Below, in pieces: positions 40,851 to 49,615 of a stretch of DNA of 64,000 bases. The notes below the pieces were generated by a model. That model saw nothing but the letters and a program-made list of their open reading frames with translations, had not been told where the DNA came from and did not search any database. The DNA is from CAVTJL01 sp963735065 (lineage in GTDB: Bacteria; Pseudomonadota; Alphaproteobacteria; Geminicoccales; Geminicoccaceae), in the NCBI GenBank assembly GCA_963735065.1, contig CAVTJL010000004.1:310001-374000 (forward strand). Reading direction: 5' to 3'. Numbering within the stretch: the first letter of the stretch is position 1; each line of letters starts with the position of its first letter. Both the position numbers and the translations under genes were made by a program.

Positions 40851-42095
40851 TCAGACGGGACGGACGAGGACGTGGCGCTTCTTGCCGGCCGAGAGCTTGA
40901 GCCGGCCGTCGGCCAGATGGGCGGCGTCGACCGCCAGGGTCTCGTCGCTCACCGCCGCGTCGTTGAGCCGTGCGGCGCCGGCCCTGATCAGGCGGCGGGC
41001 CTCGCTGTTGGAGGTGGCAAGGCCGGCCAGCTGAAAAAGCTCCACGACGGGCAGGCCGGTGGCGAGCCGGGTCTGATCGAGCTCGATCACCGGCAGGCCG
41101 GCATCGCCGTCGCCCTTGCCCTCGAAGATCGAGCGGGCGGCGGCCGCTGCCTCCTCCGCGGCCGTGGCGCCGTGGCAAAGCTTCGTCGCCTCGAAGGCCA
41201 GAACCTTCTTGGCCTCGTTGATCTCGGAGCCGCCCAGCCCCTCCAGCCGCGCGATCTCGTCGAGCGGCAGATCGGTGAAGAGGCGGAGGAAGCGCCCAAC
41301 ATCGGCGTCCTCGGTGTTGCGCCAGAACTGCCAATAGTCGAAGGCGGGCAGGCGCTCCTCGTTGAGCCACACGGCACCGGCCGCGGTCTTGCCCATCTTG
41401 GCGCCCGAGGCGGTCGTGATGAGCGGCGTCGTCAGGCCGAAGAGCTGGACAGCGTCGATCCGCCGGCCGAGCTCGACGCCGTTGACGATGTTGCCCCACT
41501 GGTCGGAGCCGCCCATCTGCAGGCGGCACTCGTAGCGGCGCGACAGCTCGAGGAAGTCGTAGGCCTGCATCACCATGTAGTTGAACTCGAGCAGGGTCAG
41601 CGGCTGCTCGCGCTCGAGCCGCAGGCGCACCGAATCGAAGGTCAGCATGCGGTTGATGGTGAAGTGGCTGCCGAAGTCACGCAGGAAGGGGATGTAGCGC
41701 AGCTCGCCCAGCCATTCGTCGTTGTCGACGAGGAGGGCGCCGTCCTCGCCCAGGTCGAGGAACTTGCCGAGCGAGCGGCGGATACCCGCCTTGTTCGCCT
41801 CGATGCGCTCCTCGGTGAGGAGCTGGCGGCTCTCATCCTTGCCCGAGGGGTCGCCCACCTTGGTCGTGCCGCCACCGACCAGCGCGATCGGCCGGTGCCC
41901 CGTGCGCTGCAGGACGCGCAGCATCATGATGCCGACGAGGTTGCCGATATGCAGGCTGTCGGCGGTGCAGTCGAAGCCGATATAGGCCGTGACCGGCCGC
42001 TCGGCCGCCAGCGTGTCGAGCGCCGCCGCGTCGGTGCATTGGTGGATGAAGCCGCGCGCCTCGAGCTCGCGGAGAAACGACGAGCGGAACGACAT
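40851..42095 (-). CDS. tyrS: Tyrosyl-tRNA synthetase
   Basis: 414 residues, class I. The HIGH motif is DSLHIGNLVG, tyrosine-binding residues lie in YIGFDCTADS and MQAYDFLELS, the family signature GGSDQWGNIVNGVELGRR is intact, and the KMSKS loop is GAKMGKTA. The C-terminal S4 RNA-binding domain (SNSEARRLIRAGAARLNDAAV) is present. The ATG at 42095 lies 2 bp after the stop of the upstream hydrolase gene, so the pair is one operon. It ends 10 bp from the convergent AsmA-like gene. Confidence 0.97.
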   Translation of the reverse strand: MSFRSSFLRELEARGFIHQCTDAAALDTLAAERPVTAYIGFDCTADSLHIGNLVGIMMLRVLQRTGHRPIALVGGGTTKVGDPSGKDESRQLLTEERIEANKAGIRRSLGKFLDLGEDGALLVDNDEWLGELRYIPFLRDFGSHFTINRMLTFDSVRLRLEREQPLTLLEFNYMVMQAYDFLELSRRYECRLQMGGSDQWGNIVNGVELGRRIDAVQLFGLTTPLITTASGAKMGKTAAGAVWLNEERLPAFDYWQFWRNTEDADVGRFLRLFTDLPLDEIARLEGLGGSEINEAKKVLAFEATKLCHGATAAEEAAAAARSIFEGKGDGDAGLPVIELDQTRLATGLPVVELFQLAGLATSNSEARRLIRAGAARLNDAAVSDETLAVDAAHLADGRLKLSAGKKRHVLVRPV

Positions 42096-42097
42096 GC

Positions 42098-42766
42098 TCA
42101 GCGGGCCAGCGCCAGCGGCTCGTTGGCGGGCTTCAGCCGCTTGTCCAGGTAGGCCTCGCAGATCGACTCGAACCGCTCGAAGTGCTCGGTGAAGAAGTGG
42201 TCGGCACCCTCGACGGGGTTGAAGTCGATGATGATGCCGCGCTGCTGGCTCAGCTTGTTGACGAGCTTCACGACCGCCTCGGTGCCCGTCACCGTGTCCT
42301 GCTCGCCATGGACGATGAGGCCGGAGGCCGGGCAGGGAGCGAGGAAGGTGAAGTCGTACATGTTGGCCGGCAGGCTCGCGCACATGAAGCCCTGGATCTC
42401 GGGCCGGCGCATCAAGAGCTGCATCGCTATCCAGGCGCCGAACGAGAAGCCGGCGACCCAGCAGCCGCTGCTGTTGGGGTTGTGCTGCTGCATCCAGTCC
42501 AGCGCGCTGGCGGCATCACGCAGCTCGCCCTGGCCGTGGTCGAACACGCCCTGGGAGCGGCCCACGCCCCGGAAGTTGAAGCGCAGCACGGAGAAGCCGC
42601 GGCGCTGGTACATGTGGAACATGCTGTAGACGAGACGATTGTTCATCGTCCCGCCGTGCTGCGGGTGAGGATGGAGAATGAGCGCCAACGGCGGCGTAGG
42701 TCCCTCGCCATGCACGTAGCGACCCTCGAGACGCCCGTCCGAGCCGTTGAAGATCACCTCCGGCAT
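42098..42766 (-). CDS. Alpha/beta hydrolase, COG2945 type
   Basis: 222 residues, cytosolic. Landmarks are LALILHPHPQHGGTMNNRLV (typical of COG2945), RFNFRGVGRSQGVFDHG, the nucleophile elbow VAGFSFGAWIAMQL with Ser, the acid region IVHGEQDTVTG and the His in VEGADHFFTEHF. It is a complete catalytic set. The natural substrate of this group is unknown. ATG 42766 has GAGGG right before it. It directly precedes tyrS. Confidence 0.92.
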   Translation of the reverse strand: MPEVIFNGSDGRLEGRYVHGEGPTPPLALILHPHPQHGGTMNNRLVYSMFHMYQRRGFSVLRFNFRGVGRSQGVFDHGQGELRDAASALDWMQQHNPNSSGCWVAGFSFGAWIAMQLLMRRPEIQGFMCASLPANMYDFTFLAPCPASGLIVHGEQDTVTGTEAVVKLVNKLSQQRGIIIDFNPVEGADHFFTEHFERFESICEAYLDKRLKPANEPLALAR

Positions 42767-42997
42767 GCCCTCGACCCTTCGTTCCGCAAATGACGATCCA
42801 AGCCGGTCGGTGCGACAGCCGCCCGGCTCGGTAACGTGTCGACCTCGATTGACCCTCCGCCGACCAGCCTTTAGGTTCCGGCACCCGACGCCTCGGCGTC
42901 GACGGCAGAGGAGTCCTCTTGTCGTCGCCCGGGGGTGTCCCACCTAGAGAGATCGTGGTCCGCGAGAGTTCGCGGTGTATATCGCAGGCGGGTGCGC

Positions 42998-43699
42998 ATG
43001 TTCAAGACGCTCAAGGAAGATATCCAGGCCGTCTTCGAGCGCGATCCGGCGGCGCGCTCCCGTGTCGAGGTCGTCCTCTGCTACCCCGGCGTGCATGCGC
43101 TGATGATGCATAGGATGGCGCACGGGCTGTGGCGTCGCGGCTGGAAGCTCTCCGCACGGCTCACCTCCAACATCAGCCGATTCCTCACCGGAATCGAGAT
43201 CCATCCGGGCGCCACCATAGGCCGGCGCTTCTTCATGGATCACGGCATGGGGATCGTGATCGGCGAGACCACCGAGATCGGCGACGACGTAACGATCTAC
43301 CAGGGCGTGACCCTGGGCGGCGTGAGCCTGGACAAGGGCAAGCGCCACCCCACGCTCGAGGATGGCGTGGTGGTGGGCGCCGGTGCGGCCGTGCTCGGCC
43401 CGTTCAAGGTCGGCAAGGGTGCGCGCATCGGCTCCAACGCCGTGGTCGTGAAGGAGGTCCCCGAGGGTGCCACGATCGTCGGCATCCCCGGCCGGCCGGT
43501 CGGCCCGCAGCCGGCCGAGAAGGTGTCGGGATGTTTCCCCGCCTACGGCACCTGGCCCGGGGTGGCGGCCGATCCCGTGAGCCGCACGCTCGAGCGCGTC
43601 TGCGTGCAGATGGCCGAGCTGGAGGCGCGCCTCGACAGCCTCGAGGGCGGGCGCACCGGCGCCAGCCGTGAGCTCGCTCGGACCGGCACGGACGACTGA
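42998..43699 (+). CDS. cysE: Serine O-acetyltransferase
   Basis: 233 residues. The short N-terminal helical domain is followed by a left-handed beta-helix of hexapeptide repeats with the catalytic His/Asp surroundings MDHGMGIVIGETTEIGDDVT and the signature GVTLGGVSLDKGKRHPTLED. It makes O-acetylserine for cysteine synthesis. The shorter N-terminus matches the bacterial type seen beside NifS genes. The cysteine desulfurase starts 10 bp downstream, so sulfur supply and mobilisation are linked. ATG 42998 follows a G-rich AGGCGGG. Confidence 0.95.
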   Translation: MFKTLKEDIQAVFERDPAARSRVEVVLCYPGVHALMMHRMAHGLWRRGWKLSARLTSNISRFLTGIEIHPGATIGRRFFMDHGMGIVIGETTEIGDDVTIYQGVTLGGVSLDKGKRHPTLEDGVVVGAGAAVLGPFKVGKGARIGSNAVVVKEVPEGATIVGIPGRPVGPQPAEKVSGCFPAYGTWPGVAADPVSRTLERVCVQMAELEARLDSLEGGRTGASRELARTGTDD

Positions 43700-43709
43700 C
43701 ATCGGGCCC

Positions 43710-44829
43710 ATGGCCGCCCGCGGCAATGCGGGGCGGCGGGCGTATCTCGATTACAACGCGACGGCACCCGTGCGGCCCGAGGCCACGCGGGCCATGGCCG
43801 ATGCCCTGGCGGAGGTGGGAAACCCCTCGTCCGTGCATGCCGCCGGGCGACGGGCGCGGGCGCTGATCGAGGGGGTGCGCAGCAAGCTCGCGGGATGCCT
43901 GGGGGTCGAGCCCGGCTCGGTCGTCTTCACCAGCGGCGGCACCGAGGCCAACCATCTGGCGCTGCTGGGGCTGGAAGGGCCCTGCATCGTCTCGGCCGTG
44001 GAGCACCCCTCGGTTCTCGAGGCGGTCGGCGGCGCGACGCGAGCGCCGGTCGACGCGGATGGACGCCTGGATCTGGCCGCGCTCGAGGCGCTGCTCCAGG
44101 CCGAGCGGCCGAAACTCGTCTCGATCATGCTCGCCAACAACGAGACCGGCGTCGTGCAGCCGGTGGCGGAGGTTGCAGCGCTTGCGCATGCGGCTGGCGC
44201 TCTGATCCACACGGATGCCGTGCAGGCCTTCGGCAAGCTGTCGGTCCGGCTGGACGAGCTCGGCGTCGACCTCCTGTCGGTCTCCGCGCACAAGCTGGGA
44301 GGGCCGCCCGGCGTGGGTGCCCTCATCGTGCGCGATGGTGTGGAGCTGAAGGCCATCCAACGCGGCGGCGGCCAGGAGATGCGGCGGCGGAGCGGCACCG
44401 AGAACCTGCCCGGCATCGCCGGCTTCGGCGCAGCGCTCGATGTCCCGACGGACTGGACGGCGGTGCGCGTCTCTGCGTGACCGGCTCGAGAGCGCCGTCC
44501 TGGAGCGCCATCCGACGACGCGCATTGTCGGCGCGGGCGCCGACCGCCTGCCCAACACGAGCTGCCTCCTGACGCCCGGCCTGTCAGCCGAGATCCAGCT
44601 CATCGCCCTCGATCTGGCGGGTGTCGCCGTGAGCAGCGGCTCGGCCTGCTCCTCCGGCAAGGTCGGGCCATCCCACGTCCTGGCAGCCATGGGCGTCGGC
44701 GAGGCGGACGCACGCTGTGCCATCCGCGTCAGCCTGGGATGGGCGACGACCGAGGCCGACCTCGCCCTCTTCCTCGAGGCATGGACCAAGATCATCAGCC
44801 GTCATAAGAATAGAATAAGGACTTCGTAG
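43710..44829 (+). pseudogene. Cysteine desulfurase (NifS/IscS class), interrupted by one +1 frameshift
   Basis: PLP enzyme that takes sulfur from cysteine for Fe-S clusters and tRNA thiolation. All motifs are present: YLDYNATAPVRPEA, TSGGTEANHLAL, the PLP Lys in SVSAHKLGGPPGVGAL, RSGTENLPGIAGFG, and the active-site Cys in SSGSACSSGKVGPSHVL. The first part runs in one frame to a stop at 44478-44480; from about 44465 the family sequence continues in the +1 frame (ASLRDRLESAVLERH). Removing one base at about 44465-44468 restores 372 codons, the usual length. With IscA, ferredoxin and MnmA downstream it looks essential, so a sequence error is quite possible. Confidence 0.88.
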
Positions 44830-44861
44830 CCGACCCCCACGATCAAGAGGGCCGACCAATC

Positions 44862-46502
44862 ATGTTTCGCATTCACCGCAGGCAGGCAGCGCTTTCCGCG
44901 CTGGCGATGACCCTTGGCGCGGCTTCGCTCGCCGGCCTGGGAGGTGCGGTTGCCCGGGCCGCCGACGCCATCCCTCCGTCGCTCGTGACGCCGGATCGCG
45001 TCGACACGTCGATCGGCACGCTCGAGTTCAAGGACGGCGCGCCGAGCGTCGAGACCGCCCAGAAGGTCTACGATGCGCTCGATTTCACCCGGGCCCTCAA
45101 CGTCTTCAACAACAGCTTTCGCGGCGCCTCCGCCTACGCGATCCGCAAGGGCTTTCTCAGCATCGGCGCCGAGGACAACACGGTCGTCATCTTCCCCGAG
45201 CTGATGGACGCGAAGTCGCTGTTCCTGACCGCCAACGCCGACACCATCTACTATGTGGCCGTGGTCGATCTGACCAAGGGGCCCATGGTGATCGAGCAGC
45301 CGTCGAAGAGCCTCGGCACCATCAACGACATGTGGTTCTCCTGGATCGTCGACATCGGATTCCCGGGTCCGGATCGCGGCGAGGGCGGGAAGTATCTGTT
45401 GGTGCCGCCGGGCTATGACGGCCCCTTGCCGGAGGGCGGCTTCTACATCGCCCATTCCAGCACCACCCGGGTCCTCTACGCAGCCCGCGCCTTCCTCGAC
45501 GACAATGACCCCAAGCCGGTCGTCGACAGGATCGAGAAGACCCTCAAGATCTATCCCTACACGCCGGGCGGGGTCGGCACGAGCATCGCCACGGCCCTCG
45601 AGGGCACGGTCAACCTGCGGCCCAATCCGCCGATTCCCGAGACCAGGTTCATCGACGCCAGCGGCAAATCGTTCAACACGATCCCGCCGGGCGATTTCTC
45701 GTTCTTCGAGATGATCAACGAGAACCTGCAGCAGGAGCCGGCCGGCAGCTACGACGTGGAGCTGGCCGGGCAGCTCGCCGCCATCGGCATCGTCAAGGGC
45801 AAGCCGTTCCAGCCGGACGCGCGGATGCGCAAGATCCTGACGGACGCCGCCGCCGTCGGCAACGCCGCCGGACGCGTGCTGAACTGGCGCTACACCCTGG
45901 CCCACCCCGACTGGGCCTACTACCCCGGATCGTCGTGGGGCAGCATGCTCTGGCAGGGCGGGGCGGACTTCGAGACGCCGCCGCCCCTGTTCGAGGACGG
46001 GGCCTTCAAGCCGCTGCCGCCGACCGGCGCCCGGACCCTCAATTCGCGGACCGCGTTCTACTACGGCTACACGCTCGACTCGCCCGGCATGATCATGCGC
46101 ATCCCCGGTGTCGGATCGCAGTATCTGATGGGCTTCCTGGACGCGGACAAGAAGCCCTTCGACGGCGGCAGGACCTACAAGGTGACGCTGCCGAAGGACA
46201 TTCCCGCCCGCGCCTTCTGGTCGCTCACGCTCTACGACAACCAGACGCGCTCGATGCTCGACACGCCGCAGCGCTACCCGCGTGCCGGAAGCCAGAGCTA
46301 CCCGTCGCCGGCGGCCGAGGCGGGCGCCGACGGCTCGACGACGATCTATTTCGGCCCATCGCAGCCCGAGGGCGTGAAGCGCGGCAACTGGATCCAGACG
46401 ATGCCGGGCAAGGGCTGGTTCACGATCCTGCGGCTCTACAGCCCGCTCGAGCCGTTCTTCACCAAGGCCTGGCGGCCGAGCGAGATCGAGCTCGTCCAGT
46501 AG
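44862..46502 (+). CDS. Exported DUF1254/DUF1214 protein
   Basis: 546 residues. The N-terminus MFRIHRRQAALSALAMTLGA is a Tat-like or Sec signal with an Arg pair. The N-terminal DUF1254 part contains SLFLTANADTIYYVAVVDLTKG, and the C-terminal DUF1214 part contains PARAFWSLTLYDNQTRSMLDT and KGWFTILRLYSPLEPFF. The family is widespread and its function unproven. It begins 33 bp after the cysteine desulfurase and breaks up the sulfur gene set, perhaps a later insertion. AGAGGG lies upstream of the ATG. Confidence 0.9.
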   Translation: MFRIHRRQAALSALAMTLGAASLAGLGGAVARAADAIPPSLVTPDRVDTSIGTLEFKDGAPSVETAQKVYDALDFTRALNVFNNSFRGASAYAIRKGFLSIGAEDNTVVIFPELMDAKSLFLTANADTIYYVAVVDLTKGPMVIEQPSKSLGTINDMWFSWIVDIGFPGPDRGEGGKYLLVPPGYDGPLPEGGFYIAHSSTTRVLYAARAFLDDNDPKPVVDRIEKTLKIYPYTPGGVGTSIATALEGTVNLRPNPPIPETRFIDASGKSFNTIPPGDFSFFEMINENLQQEPAGSYDVELAGQLAAIGIVKGKPFQPDARMRKILTDAAAVGNAAGRVLNWRYTLAHPDWAYYPGSSWGSMLWQGGADFETPPPLFEDGAFKPLPPTGARTLNSRTAFYYGYTLDSPGMIMRIPGVGSQYLMGFLDADKKPFDGGRTYKVTLPKDIPARAFWSLTLYDNQTRSMLDTPQRYPRAGSQSYPSPAAEAGADGSTTIYFGPSQPEGVKRGNWIQTMPGKGWFTILRLYSPLEPFFTKAWRPSEIELVQ

Positions 46503-46514
46503 GGGCGGCGCCCG

Positions 46515-47105
46515 TCATTCGAGAAACACCGGCACGAGGGAAACGACCAGGAGCGCCGCCATCGTCAGGTTGAAGATCCGCGTCCGCAGGGGCGTGTGCA
46601 GGAGGCGGCCGATGGCAATGCCGCCCAGGGCCCAGGCACCGATGGAGACGAGCCCGATCGGCACGAAGAGCGCGGCCATCGTCAGGGTGTCGCGCATAGG
46701 TGCCTGGCCCGTCGTCGCATAGGTGGTGAGGGCCGCCAGCGCGATCACCCAGGCCTTCGGGTTCAGCCACTGGAAGAGGGCCGCCTCGATCAGGGTCAGG
46801 GGCCGGGCGGCGCGGCGCCCGCCATGCGGCGAGGCGGTGGCGATCTTGTAGGCCAGATAGAGCATGAAGAGCGCGCCCAGGATCTTGAGGGGCGCATGGA
46901 CTGCCGGCAGGAGCACGAAGGTCGCGTCGGCGACGAGCCCCAGTGCTACCAGCATGGCCGGGAAGCCCAGCACGATGCCGAGCATATGGGGCATCGTGGC
47001 AGCTACCCCGAAATTGGCCGCCGCCGCCGTGACCATGAGATTGTTGGGCCCGGGCGTGATGAACATCACGAGGGCGAACAGCGACACGGCGAGCAGCCAA
47101 TCCAT
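46515..47105 (-). CDS. LysE/RhtB family amino-acid exporter
   Basis: 196 residues with about six transmembrane helices. The signature VMFITPGPNNLMVTAAAANFG near the N-terminus and QWLNPKAWVIALAALTTY are characteristic of LysE/RhtB. It exports amino acids or derivatives; the substrate is not predictable. ATG 47105 has AAGGAG 11 nt upstream. It is convergent with the DUF1254 gene (12-bp gap) and divergent from iscA. Confidence 0.93.
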   Translation of the reverse strand: MDWLLAVSLFALVMFITPGPNNLMVTAAAANFGVAATMPHMLGIVLGFPAMLVALGLVADATFVLLPAVHAPLKILGALFMLYLAYKIATASPHGGRRAARPLTLIEAALFQWLNPKAWVIALAALTTYATTGQAPMRDTLTMAALFVPIGLVSIGAWALGGIAIGRLLHTPLRTRIFNLTMAALLVVSLVPVFLE

Positions 47106-47235
47106 CCGGCCGAGGCTCCTTTGACGCACGATCGCCACCGATCGGCAGGGCGAAGGCGTCTCCTCTCTTGCACGGTGGGCAGGGGGCGCCAAGATAACCC
47201 TTGTCAATCGCCAACAGCACGGCATCTTCGAGGCC

Positions 47236-47571
47236 ATGGCACAGCAGCTCGTCTCCCTTACGCCCTCGGCGCTCGAGCGCATGCGGGGGCTGATCGCCAG
47301 CCAGGGTGGCAACGCCCACGGCATCCGCCTTGCCGTGCGGTCGACCGGCTGCTCGGGCATGAGCTATCAGCTCGACTTCGCCAAGGAGATCGCGGCCGCC
47401 GACGAGGTCGTCGAGGTCGGTGGCGTCAAGGTCGTGGTCGATCCCAAGGCCGTCATGTACGTGCTGGGCACCGAGATCGACTTCGTCGAGGACAAGCTCG
47501 GCGCCATGTTCGTCTTCAAGAACCCCAACGAGAAGGCGCGTTGCGGCTGCGGCGAGAGCTTCTCGGTCTGA
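47236..47571 (+). CDS. A-type Fe-S carrier protein (IscA/HesB family)
   Basis: 111 residues. The three conserved cysteines are in AVRSTGCSGMSYQLDF and ARCGCGESFSV (C and CGC). It carries iron or a [2Fe-2S]/[4Fe-4S] cluster to target proteins. It is followed 5 bp later by the ferredoxin and then mnmA, all on one strand. The cluster looks like a compact ISC-type set together with cysE and the cysteine desulfurase upstream. Confidence 0.95.
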   Translation: MAQQLVSLTPSALERMRGLIASQGGNAHGIRLAVRSTGCSGMSYQLDFAKEIAAADEVVEVGGVKVVVDPKAVMYVLGTEIDFVEDKLGAMFVFKNPNEKARCGCGESFSV

Positions 47572-47576
47572 GGCTG

Positions 47577-47900
47577 GTGCCGCGGCTCGTCTTCCTGCTG
47601 CCTGGCGGCGAGCGCCGGGCGGTCGAGGTTCCGGACGGCACGAGCGTGCTCGAGGCGGCGCGGCTCAACGACATCGACATCGAGGGCGCCTGCGGCGGCT
47701 CGATGGCGTGTGCCACCTGCCACGTTCAGGTCGAGGAGGACTGGTTCGACCGCCTCCCGCCCGCCTCTGCCGAGGAGGAGGACATGCTCGACCTCGCCGC
47801 CGACTGGCGCCCGACCTCGCGCCTGGGCTGTCAGCTCCGCGTGGACGCCCTGACCGACGGGCTCGTGGTGAAGGTCCCGCGCTCCAGCCTGCTCGTCTGA
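47577..47900 (+). CDS. fdx: [2Fe-2S] ferredoxin, adrenodoxin/ISC type
   Basis: 107 residues starting MPRLVFLLPGGERRAVEV. Cluster ligands are in the C-x5-C-x2-C motif CGGSMACATCHV plus a fourth Cys in SRLGCQL, the vertebrate/ISC ferredoxin pattern. It gives electrons for Fe-S cluster assembly. The GTG start at 47577 has GAGG overlapping the iscA stop. Its TGA overlaps the mnmA ATG (TGATG), so translation of the two is coupled. Confidence 0.94.
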   Translation: MPRLVFLLPGGERRAVEVPDGTSVLEAARLNDIDIEGACGGSMACATCHVQVEEDWFDRLPPASAEEEDMLDLAADWRPTSRLGCQLRVDALTDGLVVKVPRSSLLV

Positions 47901-49018
47901 TGGTCGCCCCGGGCGAGCCGCCACGTCGGGTCGTCGTCGCCATGTCGGGCGGGGTCGACAGCTCGGTGGTGGCGGCGATGCTCAAGGCCGAGGGCCACGA
48001 GGTCGTGGGCATCACGCTCCAGCTCTACGACCATGGCGCCGCCACGGGCCGGAAGGGTGCCTGCTGCGCCGGGCGCGACGTCCAAGACGCCCGGGCAGTG
48101 GCCGAGCGGCTGGGCATCTCCCACTATGTCCTGGACTTCGAGGAGCGCTTCAGGCGCGCCGTGATCGAGGATTTCGCCGACTCCTACGCCCGCGGCCGCA
48201 CGCCCATTCCCTGCGTGCGCTGCAACGAGCGCGTGAAGTTCCGGGATCTGCTGGAGATCGCCCGCGATCTCGGCGCCGATGCGCTGGCAACCGGCCACTA
48301 TGCCCGAAGGGTCGAGACACCCTCCGGCATCGAGCTTCACCGTGCCCGCGACGAGACCCGCGACCAGAGCTATTTTTTGTTCAGGACGACGCCGGAGCAG
48401 CTTTCTTTTCTGCGCTTTCCGCTGGGGGATCTCGCCAAGGCCGAGACGCGCGACCTGGCACGGCGGCTCGATCTGCCGGTCGCGGACAAGCCGGACAGCC
48501 AGGATATCTGCTTCGTGCCGAACGGCGACTATGCCCGCACGGTCGAGCGGCTGCGCCCGGATGCGGCGGTGCCGGGCGACATCGTTCATGTCGACGGACG
48601 GCGCCTCGGCGCGCACCGGGGCGTTGCCGCCTACACGGTGGGACAGCGCCGCGGGCTCGGCGTCTCCGCCCAGGAACGGCTCTACGTCGTCGGCATCGAT
48701 GCCGGCGAGCGGCGTGTCACGGTGGGCCCGCGCCGCGCCGGCTACTGTGCCCAGATGCTGCTGCGGGACATGAACTGGCTGGAGGTCGGGCCGCCGGCCC
48801 CCGAGGGCATCGAGGTGACGGTGAAGCACCGTTACAACGAGGCCGCCGTGCCGGCACGGCTGCATCGCGAGGAGGACGGCTGGCGGGCCCTTTTCGCCCT
48901 GCCACAGCCGGGCGTGGCCCCGGGCCAGGCCTGCGTGGCCTATGCGGGCACGCGCCTTCTGGGCGGCGGCTGGATCGAGCAGGCCCCTCGGCTCGCAGGG
49001 GACACCCCGTCGGCTTGA
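47900..49018 (+). CDS. mnmA: tRNA-specific 2-thiouridylase MnmA
   Basis: 372 residues. The PP-loop is VVVAMSGGVDSSVVAAMLK. The two catalytic cysteines are in TPIPCVRCNERVKF and KPDSQDICFVPNGDY. The tRNA-contacting GHYARRV and YFLFRTT stretches and the C-terminal beta domain (HRGVAAYTVGQRRGLGVS) are present. It puts sulfur on U34 of tRNA-Lys, -Glu and -Gln, using sulfur from a cysteine desulfurase such as the one upstream. Its TGA (49016-49018) lies inside the -35 box of the following tRNA promoter. Confidence 0.97.
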   Translation: MVAPGEPPRRVVVAMSGGVDSSVVAAMLKAEGHEVVGITLQLYDHGAATGRKGACCAGRDVQDARAVAERLGISHYVLDFEERFRRAVIEDFADSYARGRTPIPCVRCNERVKFRDLLEIARDLGADALATGHYARRVETPSGIELHRARDETRDQSYFLFRTTPEQLSFLRFPLGDLAKAETRDLARRLDLPVADKPDSQDICFVPNGDYARTVERLRPDAAVPGDIVHVDGRRLGAHRGVAAYTVGQRRGLGVSAQERLYVVGIDAGERRVTVGPRRAGYCAQMLLRDMNWLEVGPPAPEGIEVTVKHRYNEAAVPARLHREEDGWRALFALPQPGVAPGQACVAYAGTRLLGGGWIEQAPRLAGDTPSA

Positions 49019-49043
49019 CAGGGCCGGGGCCTGTCCCTAAATG
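49015..49043 (+). promoter_or_regulatory. Sigma-70 promoter of tRNA-Met
   Basis: A perfect -35 TTGACA (49015-49020) is followed by exactly 17 bp and TAAATG (49038-49043). Transcription would begin near 49050, about 25 nt before the tRNA. The -35 includes the mnmA stop codon. The spacer contains an inverted repeat, ACAGG/CCTGT (49018-49034), that may also help end the mnmA transcript. Confidence 0.65.
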
Positions 49044-49074
49044 CGGCGGCGCTTCGCTTCCGAGCGAGGCCCGT

Positions 49075-49149
49075 GGCGGAGTAGCTCAGTGGTAGAGCAG
49101 GGGAATCATAATCCCTTGGTCGGGGGTTCAAATCCCTCCTCCGCTACCA
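49075..49149 (+). tRNA. tRNA-Met (anticodon CAT)
   Basis: 75 nt with encoded CCA. Acceptor GGCGGAG pairs with CTCCGCT, apart from the final wobble. D arm is AGCTCAGTGGTAGAGC. The anticodon loop ATCATAA gives CAT, and the T arm is GGGGGTTCAAATCCCTC. The first pair G-C and the body match alphaproteobacterial elongator tRNA-Met; the initiator type lacks this acceptor start. A lysidine-modified tRNA-Ile(CAT) is less likely but cannot be fully excluded. Confidence 0.93.
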
Positions 49150-49615
49150 AGTCCTCAGCAACGTGATCGCAGCCCGAAGGCCGCTCGGGGTACCGCCAAG
49201 AGCAGGCGAAGCTCGAAGGGCCAGGGCGTGCCGCGCCCGCGTGGCGGCAAAGGATTGCGGCCAGGGAAACCATCCCAGTGTAGCTGGGTTCTAAGAGCCC
49301 GACGAAAGTGGAAGACGACGAGCTCTGCTTCCATGGATGGCGGTTGCGCCGCAATGAGACCATCTGCAGCTGCGTCCCAGGTCGCGATCGGTAGACAGAC
49401 GGCCCCGCGCCCCTGGTCCCGTAGTAGGCAAGCCGAAGCGGCCTGTATGCTCTGAGAGGCCCACCAAGAACTCCGACACTTTCTGATGAAGGAGCCCTCT
49501 GCGTCGACTCGAAGGGTCATCCCTCCCCCATCGCGGCGGCGCGCTGTGGAAGGGGCCGTTGCGGCTTTCCGCGTGCCTCGGTAGCCGGCCTGACCGCTAG
49601 GCCTCCGTGGGTGCC
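49150..49615. other. 466-bp region without a convincing gene
   Basis: Between tRNA-Met and the RND gene stop. Short open frames exist on both strands, the longest on the minus strand from 49528, but none shows the strong third-position G/C bias of neighbouring genes, a ribosome site, or a recognisable domain. The base composition is also less GC-rich. It could hold terminators for the two convergent units or remnants of an inserted element at the tRNA 3' end; I see no duplicated tRNA end or integrase. Confidence 0.5.

Noticed and set aside
49106..49363. Small protein ending EEGFEPPTKGL
   Set aside because: The ending is the reverse reading of the tRNA-Met gene, a well-known false annotation.
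49155..49528. 124-codon minus-strand frame starting MTLRVDAEGSF
   Set aside because: No codon bias like neighbouring genes, no ribosome site, no recognisable domain, and the neighbouring frame is equally open.
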